From Aquimarina muelleri DSM 19832 (lineage in GTDB: Bacteria; Bacteroidota; Bacteroidia; Flavobacteriales; Flavobacteriaceae), in NCBI RefSeq assembly GCF_000430665.1, contig NZ_AUML01000001.1:124001-188000 (forward strand): a DNA stretch of 64,000 nt, written 5' to 3'. A model generated the notes under the pieces. That model searched no databases, had not been told where the DNA came from, and saw nothing but the letters and a program-made list of their open reading frames with translations. Shown here piece after piece: positions 8,796 through 17,344 of the stretch (position 1 is its first letter; each line of letters begins with the position of its first letter). The position numbers were made by a program, and so were the translations under genes.

Positions 8796-9374
8796 ATGTT
8801 CAAAGAAGATATAAATGAAATTATTAAAAACAGGAGGTCTGTTTTTCCTGCACAGTATAATGATAAACCTGTTTCTGATGCATTTATTAAATTAGTATTA
8901 GAAAATGCAAATCAAGCACCTACACACAGATTGACCCAACCATGGCGGTTTAAAGTACTACAAGGGGATGCAAAAGATAGATTGGGTGTCTTTTTATCGA
9001 ATACCTATACTGATATTACTTCAAATCAAGATTTTTCGCCATTTAAGTTCAATAAAATTATAAAAAATTGTAAATCCTCGAGTGTAATAATTGCAATATG
9101 TATGCAGCGAGATTTAAAAGAACGTGTTCCTGAATGGGAGGAAATAGCATCTACCGCAATGGCTGTACAAAATATGTGGCTTACCTGTAGTGCAAATGGT
9201 ATAGGGTGTTATTGGAGCAGTCCCAAATTAATTGAGTATATGGATGGTTTTTTTGATTTTGAGGAAGGAGAGCGTTGTCTTGGTTTCTTTTACTTAGGTA
9301 ATCATGATAAAGATATAGAGTTAGTTTCAAAAAGAGAACCTATAGAAAGTAAAGTAGATTGGTTAGATAAATAG
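8796..9374 (+). CDS. Nitroreductase family protein
   Basis: An FMN-dependent NAD(P)H oxidoreductase of the nitroreductase superfamily. The first helix has NRRSVFPAQYNDKPV (arginines bind FMN phosphate) and NQAPTHRLTQPWRF, the typical active-site stretch. Mid-protein EIASTAMAVQNMWL and GIGCYWSS form the dimer/flavin contacts. I start at ATG 8796 (MFKEDINEI), which gives 192 residues, the normal family length. An upstream in-frame TTG at 8739 would add an unrelated leader. It is monocistronic, ending at a strong bidirectional terminator. The physiological substrate is unknown. Confidence 0.88.
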   Translation: MFKEDINEIIKNRRSVFPAQYNDKPVSDAFIKLVLENANQAPTHRLTQPWRFKVLQGDAKDRLGVFLSNTYTDITSNQDFSPFKFNKIIKNCKSSSVIIAICMQRDLKERVPEWEEIASTAMAVQNMWLTCSANGIGCYWSSPKLIEYMDGFFDFEEGERCLGFFYLGNHDKDIELVSKREPIESKVDWLDK

Positions 9375-9381
9375 AATAAAA

Positions 9382-9407
9382 AAACCACCTGGTTTTACAG
9401 GTGGTTT
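9382..9407. terminator. Bidirectional rho-independent terminator
   Basis: The inverted repeat AAACCACCT / AGGTGGTTT with an 8-base loop is flanked by A and T runs. It separates the plus-strand nitroreductase from the minus-strand lipoprotein gene and can serve both. Confidence 0.85.
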
Positions 9408-9446
9408 ATAAAAATCATAAGAAAATTTATGATATTTTTAAATTGA

Positions 9447-9887
9447 CTACTGTTGAGTCATCTCTTGAGCGTACTTTTGCATTTTTTCAGCACTAGCAGT
9501 CATATATGCAGTCCACTTTTCAGCATCTTCGCCAGTTAGTTTCCCAGCAACTTCTTGAGCTCCAGCAGAAAGATCTTGTGCTTTTTGACCAAGTGCAGCA
9601 AAAGCAGTCATATCTTTACTTTCTGCAGCTTTTTTGTATTCAGCCATATATGCTTCATACTTTTCTACGTATGCTTGTACAGTTTCGTCACTAAAATTAG
9701 GAACACCGTCAACAGCATCTTCAATAGTTTCAGAAACCTCTTCTGCAGCTTCTTCTACTTTGTTAGCTGCATCTTCTGTAGCTTCTTCTACATTTTCAGC
9801 TGCGTCTTTTGCTTTGTCTGTAGCTTCCTTACAAGATATTACTGTTAAGAACATTAGAGCTAAAGCTCCTAAAAACATTTTTTTCAT
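9447..9887 (-). CDS. Small helical lipoprotein
   Basis: A 146-residue protein with a lipoprotein signal peptide: MKKM, hydrophobic core, lipobox VISC with the cysteine at residue 19. The mature part begins with an alanine/glutamate-rich amphipathic repeat (KDAAENVEEATEDAANKVEE), which predicts a long helix or coiled coil. A second helical segment with many Gln, Lys and Ala follows. No catalytic motif is visible. It is monocistronic with its own promoter region. Several frames open on the other strand here only because of the biased repeat composition. Function unknown; a periplasmic structural role is possible. Confidence 0.8.
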   Translation of the reverse strand: MKKMFLGALALMFLTVISCKEATDKAKDAAENVEEATEDAANKVEEAAEEVSETIEDAVDGVPNFSDETVQAYVEKYEAYMAEYKKAAESKDMTAFAALGQKAQDLSAGAQEVAGKLTGEDAEKWTAYMTASAEKMQKYAQEMTQQ

Positions 9888-10068
9888 AATAAATAGATAT
9901 AGTTAATTTGGTTATTTAACGCCAAACATAATACTTTATTTCGTCTATTCGAAATTTAAAATGGGGAAAAAATACACATTAATTATTTAATAAAATATTC
10001 TATCATGTTATAATGTAATGTTTTTAGTAAATAAAATTGAATACTGTCTGATTTTAGAGAAGTATAAA

Positions 10069-10839
10069 TCACTGTGTTTTTTCAATTAGGTATTTCCAGT
10101 AACGTTTAGGTAGATGCTGTTTGTGTAATTTATTATTTTTACGAGACTTTATAGTAACACTATTAAAGTATGTACTCCATAGTTTCTGAAAATCTTTCTC
10201 CTCTGGCAAAAGTAAATCTGATGAAATCTTGAATTTAGTTTTAGAAAAACTATCTATAGCAATAGTTTCGATGGTTTTTAAATTGTAATAAATACCATAG
10301 TTTCTTTTAATATCATAAATAATCCATTTTTGATCTGCATAGCGATCTTTAAAATGGGGAATAATTAATGGTAAAACATTAAAATCTGGTTCAACAGTAG
10401 CAGTATATATGGCATCTTTTGTTAATTGAAAACGAACAAATGCTTCCATTCTATGTTTTTCTCTCCCAACCATTTTGGCAACTTGACTAATTTTTAAAAT
10501 ATCTTTATTACTAAAATCAATACCTGTACTTGTTTCTTTTGTAAAAATATTTTGGATATAGGATAGCAAAGTGTTTTCTACCCCTTTAATCTCGCTTAAA
10601 AAAGCTTTAAAAAAATCTTGTTGTTGATGGCGTGAAGTTTTCAATAGCAATCCTTTCCATACTCTTAGTGCATTATTTTTGTCTGTAATAATATCTTCAG
10701 TTATAGTAAATAGTTGGTTGTTGGCTTCAGATTCCTTTCTAATTATGGGGTTTGTTATTTTATGATGATAAACAAAAAAGACACAGCTTAAAAATCCATC
10801 AAAGCTTCCGTCATAAATTAAGATAGTTTGAGGGTTCAT
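10069..10839 (-). CDS. DNA-repair-associated protein (TIGR03915/DUF4130 type)
   Basis: A 256-residue protein with the family's opening ILIYDGSFDGFLSCVFFVY and its closing KRYWKYLIEKT. It belongs to the group found next to, or fused to, a uracil-DNA-glycosylase-like domain and paired with a radical SAM protein (TIGR03915 by memory). No UDG domain is fused here. It starts 9 bases after the stop of the radical SAM gene and is certainly co-transcribed with it. The family has a proposed but unproven role in DNA modification or repair. Cytoplasmic; no membrane segments. Confidence 0.88.
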   Translation of the reverse strand: MNPQTILIYDGSFDGFLSCVFFVYHHKITNPIIRKESEANNQLFTITEDIITDKNNALRVWKGLLLKTSRHQQQDFFKAFLSEIKGVENTLLSYIQNIFTKETSTGIDFSNKDILKISQVAKMVGREKHRMEAFVRFQLTKDAIYTATVEPDFNVLPLIIPHFKDRYADQKWIIYDIKRNYGIYYNLKTIETIAIDSFSKTKFKISSDLLLPEEKDFQKLWSTYFNSVTIKSRKNNKLHKQHLPKRYWKYLIEKTQ

Positions 10840-10848
10840 GTTTTTGTT

Positions 10849-12111
10849 TTAAGAAAAAAGACTCAATTGTGAATTGAAATATTTGTCATACTTGCTTTTC
10901 GAACTTTTTAAGATTTTATTTTTCAAGTCATAAGAGGAAAGATCTTGTTTGTAAAAGTCTTTAGAATTACAAGTTATAAAATATTGCGCCCTATTCATTG
11001 CTATTCCTATAGCTTTAAGATGTGTCCAATCTAAATTTCTAAATTTTCTTGCCTCAAGTATTTTGAATACAGATTGCATGCCTATACCAGGGATTCTGGC
11101 TAGCATTTGTTTATCTGCTTTATTGATATCTATAGGGAAAAGATGAAGGTTTCGTAATGCCCAACTTAATTTAGGATCGATATCTAAGTCTAGATTTTTG
11201 TGGGTATCATTTAAGATTTCAGAAACAGAAAAACCATAGAACCTCAAAAGCCAGTCGGTTTGATAGAGCCGGTTTTCTCGAAGTACAGGGACTTCAGTCC
11301 CTAAAGAGGGCAATCTATTATCATTAATTACGGGTATATAGCCTGAGTAGTATACTCTTCGCATATTAAATTTTTTGTAATAATATGTGGCAGAGTACAT
11401 AATATCTCTATCACTTTCTCCAGATGCTCCAACTATCATTTGTGTACTCTGTCCTGCGGGAGCATATCTGGGGGTACTTTTTATGATTTTTCGTTCTGCT
11501 TTGTATTGTAAGATTTCATTTTTTACTTTTTCCATAGGTTTAATAAAATCTTCATGTTTTTTATCTGGTGCTAATAGTTTTAATCCAGATTTTGTGGGTA
11601 TTTCAATATTAACACTTAGTCGATCTGCGTATAATCCAGCTTCTCGCATTAATTCATCGCTAGCACCAGGTATAGATTTAAGATGAATGTATCCGTTAAA
11701 ATTTTCTTCTAAACGAAGTTTTTTTGCTACGGAAACTAGGCGTTCCATAGTGAAATCAGAGTTTTTAAATATTCCTGAACTTAGAAACAATCCTTCAATA
11801 TAATTTCTTCTATAAAAATGAATGGTTAGGTCTACAACCTCTTGAATTTTAAAAGCAGCTCTTTTTATATCATTACTCTTTCTAGTTACACAATAGGCAC
11901 AATCATAAATACAGTGATTGGTTAAAAGGATTTTTAGTAGAGAAACACAACGCCCGTCTTCTGTATAACTGTGACAAATACCAAACCCAGTGTTATTCCC
12001 TAGTCCTTTTTTATTGTTACTTCTTTTTCCTCCACTACTGGAGCATGAAACATCATATTTTGCAGCATCTGCAAGAATAGAAAGTTTTTGACGTATTTTA
12101 TCAAACGACAT
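10849..12111 (-). CDS. Putative DNA modification/repair radical SAM protein
   Basis: The 420 residues contain the radical SAM cluster motif C67-x3-C71-x2-C74 (NHCIYDCAYC). Additional N-terminal cysteines C23, C46 and C55 could bind a second cluster. A C-terminal helix-hairpin-helix region (MLARIPGIGMQSVFKILEARKF, about 335-356, quoted in part) suggests DNA binding. This matches TIGR03916-type proteins, proposed to act in DNA metabolism. The start overlaps the DUF559 gene by 11 bases, and the DUF4130-type partner follows 9 bases downstream. The operon faces a LexA-like repressor across twin operators, which supports a damage-response role. The substrate is unknown. Confidence 0.9.
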   Translation of the reverse strand: MSFDKIRQKLSILADAAKYDVSCSSSGGKRSNNKKGLGNNTGFGICHSYTEDGRCVSLLKILLTNHCIYDCAYCVTRKSNDIKRAAFKIQEVVDLTIHFYRRNYIEGLFLSSGIFKNSDFTMERLVSVAKKLRLEENFNGYIHLKSIPGASDELMREAGLYADRLSVNIEIPTKSGLKLLAPDKKHEDFIKPMEKVKNEILQYKAERKIIKSTPRYAPAGQSTQMIVGASGESDRDIMYSATYYYKKFNMRRVYYSGYIPVINDNRLPSLGTEVPVLRENRLYQTDWLLRFYGFSVSEILNDTHKNLDLDIDPKLSWALRNLHLFPIDINKADKQMLARIPGIGMQSVFKILEARKFRNLDWTHLKAIGIAMNRAQYFITCNSKDFYKQDLSSYDLKNKILKSSKSKYDKYFNSQLSLFS

Positions 12112-12484
12112 AAATAGAATTTGTAGAAGTGTTTATTTCGTTCTGAATAGCTCTTATTATCTCCTCGATATCTGTTAATATTTGATAATCGGTGAAGCGA
12201 AGAACAGTTATCCCTAGAGAAGTAATGAATAATTTTTTAGGAGAATCTAAATTATAAATGTCCGAAAATTCATGAGCATAACTGTCTATCTCTATTGCGA
12301 TTTTTAATTTGGAACAATAAAAATCAAACTTGTAATTTTTTATAACTTTATTTTTCAGAAAGGGAAACCCTTTTTCAATAAGTTTTTGATGTAACTGCTG
12401 GATAGAAGTAATTGAATTATCTAACGAGTGTCGTATAACTTTTTCAGATGCTTTTTGATATACAGGTATGGTGTGAGAAATCAT
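12101..12484 (-). CDS. DUF559 / Vsr-like endonuclease-fold protein
   Basis: About 127 residues. The core KFDFYCSKLKIAIEIDSYAH matches the DUF559 family (PD-(D/E)xK, very-short-patch-repair-like nuclease fold), with the acidic residue of FDFYC and EID as likely metal ligands. The C-terminal VLRFTDYQIL is the usual next strand (family: RF.N..V). I start at ATG 12484; an in-frame TTG at 12514 would overlap a possible half-operator. It heads the radical SAM operon with an 11-base overlap. A nuclease in this position fits a repair operon, but activity is not shown. Confidence 0.8.
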   Translation of the reverse strand: MISHTIPVYQKASEKVIRHSLDNSITSIQQLHQKLIEKGFPFLKNKVIKNYKFDFYCSKLKIAIEIDSYAHEFSDIYNLDSPKKLFITSLGITVLRFTDYQILTDIEEIIRAIQNEINTSTNSIYVV

Positions 12485-12518
12485 AAAAAATAGTTTATGT
12501 TGTAATTTTTCCAAATTT

Positions 12519-12533
12519 ATGGAAAAATTCCAT
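12519..12533. promoter_or_regulatory. Candidate repressor operator A
   Basis: The 15-bp palindrome ATGGAA-AAA-TTCCAT has the same architecture as operator B (GGAA-N3-TTCC core). Its centre lies 42 bp away, four helical turns. It sits in front of the minus-strand repair operon. A further inverted pair TTTTTCCA/TGGAAAAA (12506-12527) overlaps it. Confidence 0.65.
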
Positions 12534-12560
12534 ACAAAATAAAATTAAAATATGTTAAAA

Positions 12561-12575
12561 TTGGAAATATTCCAA
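12561..12575. promoter_or_regulatory. Candidate repressor operator B
   Basis: The perfect palindrome TTGGAAATATTCCAA overlaps the -33 element and spacer of the promoter of the LexA-like gene. This is the classic place for autorepression. The pair with operator A would also cover the divergent repair operon. Confidence 0.7.
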
Positions 12576-12590
12576 AATCTTGTATATTTG
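12561..12590 (+). promoter_or_regulatory. Promoter of the LexA-like repressor gene
   Basis: A TTG at 12561-12563 and TATATTTG at 12583-12590 are separated by 19 bp. This matches the flavobacterial consensus TTG-N19-TAnnTTTG exactly. The start codon is at 12654. Confidence 0.7.
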
Positions 12591-12653
12591 TTGTAAATTA
12601 TCCCAGATCACAATCCTACTTTATATGATTAAATTATTAAATTTTTCTATTTT

Positions 12654-13421
12654 ATGGATATTTTAACTGACCAAACCATAAAGCGTTTTAAGCAAATTCG
12701 CGAAGAGAACCATTATACTCAATCTGATTTTGCAAAGATTTTACAAATCAAAAATTCTACAGCAGATATAGAAAGAGGCAAAACTAAAATTTCAGGAAAA
12801 GTTGTCGCTAAATTACTACAGGAATTTAATATTAATCCTTTGTGGTTATTTGGGGACAGTACCCAGAAAAAAATACAATTGCATCTGGGAGATGTCTCTC
12901 CTAAAGTTGTGACTATTGATTCGGATAACAATGAAAATATAGTTTTAGTTAATGTAAAGGCTGCTGCAGGATATCCTCATAACGTACAAGATCTAGATTG
13001 GTATCAACAATTACCTGCTTTTGATATCCCGTTACCAGAATATCGAAATGCTACTTATCGCGGTTTTCAGGTGGAAGGAGATAGTATGTTGCCACTGCTA
13101 GAGCCTAAAGAATGGGTAATTGGTAAAGCAGTTAATAACCTTTCTGAAGTAAGTAATAATGCGATATGTGTAATTATATTAGAGGATAGTGTTGTGGTTA
13201 AAAAAATAAGAAAAAATGAAGATATATCTGTAATAACTTTAATTTCATTAAACTCCGAGTATTTGCCATATAATATTCAAACACATCAAATTGTAGAACT
13301 TTGGGAGGTAAATAGTAAGTTAAGTTTTAATATTGATGCAAATTCAGATGTTGCTGGTATGAAACAATTACAAGAGGCGATGTTGGCATTAACCTCTGAG
13401 GTGAGAAGTCTAAAAAATTAA
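12654..13421 (+). CDS. LexA-like repressor (HTH + S24 autopeptidase)
   Basis: The 255 residues begin with an XRE/Cro-type helix-turn-helix (about 7-60; YTQSDFAKILQI is the HTH). A linker and a LexA/UmuD-type S24 peptidase domain follow. Key residues are visible: a scissile-type Ala105-Gly106 in KAAAGYP, the nucleophile Ser144 in EGDSMLP and the general base Lys183 in SVVVKKI. The spacing is like that of LexA and CI. So it should self-cleave when a RecA filament forms, relieving repression. It is transcribed away from a repair operon across twin palindromes. The 3' end overlaps the convergent App1-type gene by four bases. A phage-type CI role is less likely, as there are no phage genes nearby. 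Confidence 0.88.
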   Translation: MDILTDQTIKRFKQIREENHYTQSDFAKILQIKNSTADIERGKTKISGKVVAKLLQEFNINPLWLFGDSTQKKIQLHLGDVSPKVVTIDSDNNENIVLVNVKAAAGYPHNVQDLDWYQQLPAFDIPLPEYRNATYRGFQVEGDSMLPLLEPKEWVIGKAVNNLSEVSNNAICVIILEDSVVVKKIRKNEDISVITLISLNSEYLPYNIQTHQIVELWEVNSKLSFNIDANSDVAGMKQLQEAMLALTSEVRSLKN

Positions 13422-14419
13422 TTTATAAAGCCATGCTCTTTTACATGTTGAATAGCTTCATTAGAATTATGTACAAGTAGGATGGGAGTAGTTTTAAAAG
13501 ATTGTATTATCTTTTTAATTCTTTTTTCTTTTTTACTATGATTAACATCTCTTAAATAGATTGCTAAAATACGATCAGGATATTCTTCTGCAATTTTTGT
13601 ATAGATATCTGCATCTTTCTCTCCGCTATCTCCTATTAAAATAAAGTTGAGGTTTGGGTATAATGTCAATAAATTTATAATTTCAGATCGTTTATGTGAT
13701 TCTTTAGGTTTTGGTGTTTTATCAAAAGGAGTTCTGAAATCTCTTAGTAAAATTGGGCCTTTTGGGAAATGATTTTTTTCTAAAAAAGCACCTAAGTAGT
13801 CGTATAAATTCCAGGGGCTATTACTTACATAAAAGAAAGGGTTAATAGGTTTCTTTTTTGTTCCTATCTGTAGTTTTTTATAAAAATCAACAGTTCCTTC
13901 TACTGGCATTCGTTTATCATAATTTTTGAAAAGAGTATTGACAGCTACTCTCCATTTTAAAGTAGAAGCAACTCCAGTGTGTAAAATAGTATCATCGATA
14001 TCGCTTATAATTGCAAATTGAGCATCGTTAGATGGAATTAGCATTTTACCAGAAAATGTATTTTGATTACTTATCTGTTTTCTTATATCATTTGCTTTAT
14101 AGTTAATTATATAAGAAACCCAGCCTTTGTCATCGGTTAGGGTAGTAAGGTTAGGGATTGCAAGATTAAAATGGTAATATCCTTCAGAATCTGTTGTAGT
14201 TTCAAATGTTTTTCCGTTAGAAAGTTTTAATTCAATAAGAGTATTGGGTATTTCGTCACTCTCTAATTGTTTGTAAATGTTTTTAAGAGTTTTGTAAATA
14301 TTCTGGTTAGAGTCAAAATTCACATTTTCATCTTCAAGAGCTCTTCCTTTGGCATGAAAATTAGTATCTGTTCCATAGCCTTCATAAGTATTAATACGTA
14401 ATGTTTTTTTCTTAAACAT
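13418..14419 (-). CDS. App1-type phosphatidate phosphatase (DUF2183)
   Basis: The HAD-like App1 catalytic domain is visible as IISDIDDTILHTG (DxDxT catalytic motif, about residue 140), followed by FFYVSNSPWNLYDYL and FILIGDSGEKDADIY, the last being the family's conserved motif. The N-terminal 130 residues include a beta-rich region. Start choice: an upstream ATG at 14449 would fall inside the terminator hairpin of hppA, and MFKKKTLRINTYEGYGTD from 14419 matches the family start, so I use 14419. The gene ends 4 bases inside the convergent repressor gene. Yeast App1 dephosphorylates phosphatidate; bacterial substrates are not established. Confidence 0.88.
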   Translation of the reverse strand: MFKKKTLRINTYEGYGTDTNFHAKGRALEDENVNFDSNQNIYKTLKNIYKQLESDEIPNTLIELKLSNGKTFETTTDSEGYYHFNLAIPNLTTLTDDKGWVSYIINYKANDIRKQISNQNTFSGKMLIPSNDAQFAIISDIDDTILHTGVASTLKWRVAVNTLFKNYDKRMPVEGTVDFYKKLQIGTKKKPINPFFYVSNSPWNLYDYLGAFLEKNHFPKGPILLRDFRTPFDKTPKPKESHKRSEIINLLTLYPNLNFILIGDSGEKDADIYTKIAEEYPDRILAIYLRDVNHSKKEKRIKKIIQSFKTTPILLVHNSNEAIQHVKEHGFIN

Positions 14420-14442
14420 GTAAAAACAGTTTTGCATAAAAA

Positions 14443-14473
14443 TAATCAACCTCGCTCAAAGAGGGAGGTTGAT
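14443..14473 (-). terminator. Terminator of hppA
   Basis: The inverted repeat AATCAACCTC / GAGGTTGATT has an 11-base loop and is followed on the minus strand by ATTTTTA. It lies 22 bases after the stop of the membrane pyrophosphatase gene and just before the App1-type gene. Confidence 0.85.
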
Positions 14474-14494
14474 TATAAAGTAAATTTAATATTT

Positions 14495-16897
14495 TTATTT
14501 TATTAAAATTTTAATAGCTTCGATTTCAGCTTTTACTTCAGATTCGGAGCCTCTTAATTCTTGTGTTTTGCGTTTTATTTTTCCGTTCTCTAAAGTCTGA
14601 GTAGTCACAGTAGCAATTGCTAGGTCATTTTCTACGTTCATACTAACTTCTACTTTATTTTTAGAAGAATCATCAGTGTACTCTATTACTTTTGAAGTAT
14701 TATTAGCGGCAACTATAGTTTCTGAGTGATTTCCGCCTAAAATAGGGGCAATTACAAGACCTATTAAACAGGTTAGTTTAATTAAAATATTCATTGATGG
14801 GCCAGATGTGTCTTTAAAAGGATCACCAACAGTATCTCCTGTAACGGCAGCTTTATGAGCATCAGAACCTTTGTATGTCATCTCTCCATTGATTTCGACA
14901 CCTGCTTCGAATGATTTTTTGGCGTTGTCCCAAGCTCCACCAGCATTGTTTTGAAAAATAGCCCATAATACACCGCTTACCGTAACTCCAGCCATATATC
15001 CTCCAAGCATTTCAGCAATAGCTTTAGTATCCATTCCAAAAATCATTGGAACGAAAGCGATTACTAAAGGAAATCCAATAGTTAATAAACCAGGTAACAT
15101 CATTTCTTTTAAGGACGCTTTTGTAGAAATAGCTACACATTTATCGTATTCGGGTTTACCTGTTCCTTCCATGATTCCTGGAATTTCTTTGAACTGTCGA
15201 CGTACTTCTTGTACCATTTCCATAGCTGCTTTTCCTACAGCATTCATCGCTAATGCAGAGAATACCACTGGTACCATGCCTCCGACAAATAACATTGCTA
15301 ATACGGGAGCTTTGAAAATATTAATCCCATCAATTCCTGTGAAGGTAACATAAGCAGCAAATAAAGCTAAAGATGTTAAAGCTGCAGAAGCGATAGCAAA
15401 TCCTTTTCCTGTCGCCGCTGTTGTGTTTCCTACAGAATCTAATATATCGGTACGTTCTCTTACTATTGGTTCTTGTTCGCTCATCTCTGCAATTCCTCCA
15501 GCGTTATCAGATATCGGTCCAAAAGCATCAATCGCTAACTGCATAGCTGTTGTAGCCATCATAGCAGATGCTGCTAATGCAACTCCGTAAAAACCTGCAA
15601 AGGCATAAGATGCCCAGATAGCTCCAGCAAATAATAAAACAGATGGAAATGTAGAAATCATCCCTGTAGCTAAACCAGCAATAATGTTTGTTCCTGCACC
15701 AGTACTGGATTGTTGTACAATTTTAAGAATAGGTGACTTGCCTAATCCAGTATAATACTCAGTTACAGAAGAAATTAATGCTCCCACAGCTAATCCAACT
15801 AAAGTTGCATAAAATACGCGCATTGACGAAATTTCTATAAGACCCTCACCAAAGAATTCCATTTTCATAGTTTCAGGAAGCATCCATTTGCATAGTACAA
15901 AACAAGATGCTGCTACTAAAATAATAGATGTCCAGTTACCAATGTTAAGTGCTCCCATTACTTGAGCTTCTTTGGCATCGTTACTTTTGATTTTAACAAG
16001 CATAGTGCCTATTACTGAAATGATAATACCTACACCAGCAATAGACATTGGTAATAAGATTGGTCCAATACCTCCAAAAACATCTGTAATCGCACCTCCC
16101 ATGTCTTTAATTACATAGTTACCTAGTACCATAGCGGCAAGTACAGTTGCTACATAAGACCCAAACAAATCGGCTCCCATACCAGCTACATCTCCTACAT
16201 TATCTCCTACATTATCAGCTATAGTAGCAGGGTTACGTGGGTCGTCCTCAGGAATACCTGCTTCTACTTTGCCTACAAGATCAGCACCTACGTCTGCGGC
16301 TTTAGTGTAAATACCCCCACCAACACGAGCAAATAAAGCAATAGATTCTGCTCCTAAAGAAAATCCTGCTAAGGTTTCTAAAACCACGGTCATTTTATCT
16401 GTAGAAGTCCATTCGCCTCCCATAAATACATTGTAAAATATAATAAAGAAAGCAGTTAACCCCAATACCGCTAGTCCTGCTACACCAAGTCCCATTACGG
16501 TGCCTCCACCAAAAGATATTTTAAGTGCATTTGGTAAGCTAGTACGAGCTGCTTGAGTAGTTCTAACATTTGTTTTGGTAGCTATTTTCATGCCTATGTT
16601 TCCTGCAAAAGCAGAGAATATAGCTCCAAAAATAAAAGCAATCACAATTAGCCAGTGTGTGGTGTCGACTATTAAAGAAACAATAAATAATAAGATGCTT
16701 ACTATTACGACAAATATTGCTAGTAATTTATATTCTGCATTTAAGAAAGCTAAGGCGCCTTCGTAAATATGATCTGAAATTTCTTTCATTTTGCCATCGC
16801 CTGCATCTTGTTTCATTACCCAAGATTTTTTGATTAGCATGTAAACTAGCCCTAGTAATGCCAATACAATTGGCATATAAATCATATTTGATCCCAT
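14495..16897 (-). CDS. hppA: Membrane-bound ion-pumping pyrophosphatase
   Basis: An 800-residue polytopic pump that couples pyrophosphate hydrolysis to Na+ and/or H+ export. The pyrophosphate/Mg-binding loop [20 protein letters not shown] and DNVGDNVGD lies near residues 200-235. In [10 protein letters not shown] the Ala and Gly occupy the positions that mark the K+-dependent subfamily, which in Bacteroidetes often pumps Na+. The C-terminal loop contains [15 protein letters not shown]. About 70 residues after the last span (from SETIVAANN) form a charged, non-membrane extension that most family members lack. It is divergent from the collagen-like lipoprotein gene. A soluble pyrophosphatase gene lies 1.5 kb away. 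Confidence 0.96.
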   Translation of the reverse strand: MGSNMIYMPIVLALLGLVYMLIKKSWVMKQDAGDGKMKEISDHIYEGALAFLNAEYKLLAIFVVIVSILLFIVSLIVDTTHWLIVIAFIFGAIFSAFAGNIGMKIATKTNVRTTQAARTSLPNALKISFGGGTVMGLGVAGLAVLGLTAFFIIFYNVFMGGEWTSTDKMTVVLETLAGFSLGAESIALFARVGGGIYTKAADVGADLVGKVEAGIPEDDPRNPATIADNVGDNVGDVAGMGADLFGSYVATVLAAMVLGNYVIKDMGGAITDVFGGIGPILLPMSIAGVGIIISVIGTMLVKIKSNDAKEAQVMGALNIGNWTSIILVAASCFVLCKWMLPETMKMEFFGEGLIEISSMRVFYATLVGLAVGALISSVTEYYTGLGKSPILKIVQQSSTGAGTNIIAGLATGMISTFPSVLLFAGAIWASYAFAGFYGVALAASAMMATTAMQLAIDAFGPISDNAGGIAEMSEQEPIVRERTDILDSVGNTTAATGKGFAIASAALTSLALFAAYVTFTGIDGINIFKAPVLAMLFVGGMVPVVFSALAMNAVGKAAMEMVQEVRRQFKEIPGIMEGTGKPEYDKCVAISTKASLKEMMLPGLLTIGFPLVIAFVPMIFGMDTKAIAEMLGGYMAGVTVSGVLWAIFQNNAGGAWDNAKKSFEAGVEINGEMTYKGSDAHKAAVTGDTVGDPFKDTSGPSMNILIKLTCLIGLVIAPILGGNHSETIVAANNTSKVIEYTDDSSKNKVEVSMNVENDLAIATVTTQTLENGKIKRKTQELRGSESEVKAEIEAIKILIK

Positions 16898-17344
16898 TCA
16901 GTGTGTGTTTAAGTTAATTAGTATCTAAAAGTAGTAAAAATACCCTAAACAAGAAAAAGATAGTTGAATAGCAAATAATTACGATTAATCATTACGGTGA
17001 GATATTTGAAAAATACACTGTTTATAGGGTGCTGGCTATTGAATTAATCGTATAGTTTTGTCAATGTTTAAAAATAAAAACGAATAGAACTTTTTGTGAT
17101 AATAAAAATTATTAAACAATATTTTTTTTCGAAATAGAAGAAATATTGTCTGAAAAAAGTTTAATGATATACTTGATGAATATCGAAAAAAATTGGATGT
17201 GGCCAAATAAGAATATAGGTTTTTTTGGAGTGTTTCTAATATTCGATGAGACGAGACGATTGTATCTAAAAGTATATTGAAAATTGTGAGTAAAAATGAT
17301 GTTTTGTACATCTTAATTATAAGTTTAAATTAATATTGAAAATT
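16898..17344. other. Divergent intergenic region, no gene seen
   Basis: This holds the promoters of hppA (minus) and the collagen-like lipoprotein gene (plus). A 91-codon frame on the minus strand (17036-17311) is low-complexity and lacks supporting features. No structured RNA is evident. Confidence 0.5.

Noticed and set aside
9506..9906. Open frames on the plus strand opposite the small lipoprotein gene
   Set aside because: They arise from the biased Ala/Glu codons of the real gene; Ser/Phe/Cys-rich translations without features.
12485..12514. TTG start for the DUF559 protein
   Set aside because: Would place a half-operator inside the gene and adds ten residues not needed for the fold; ATG 12484 chosen.
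12654..13421. Prophage CI repressor interpretation of the HTH-S24 gene
   Set aside because: No phage genes flank it, and it is paired with a repair operon by operators; a host regulator is more likely.
17036..17311. 91-codon open frame on the minus strand between hppA and the collagen-like lipoprotein gene
   Set aside because: Low-complexity, Phe/Leu/Ser-rich translation of AT-rich spacer; no signal, motif or neighbour support.
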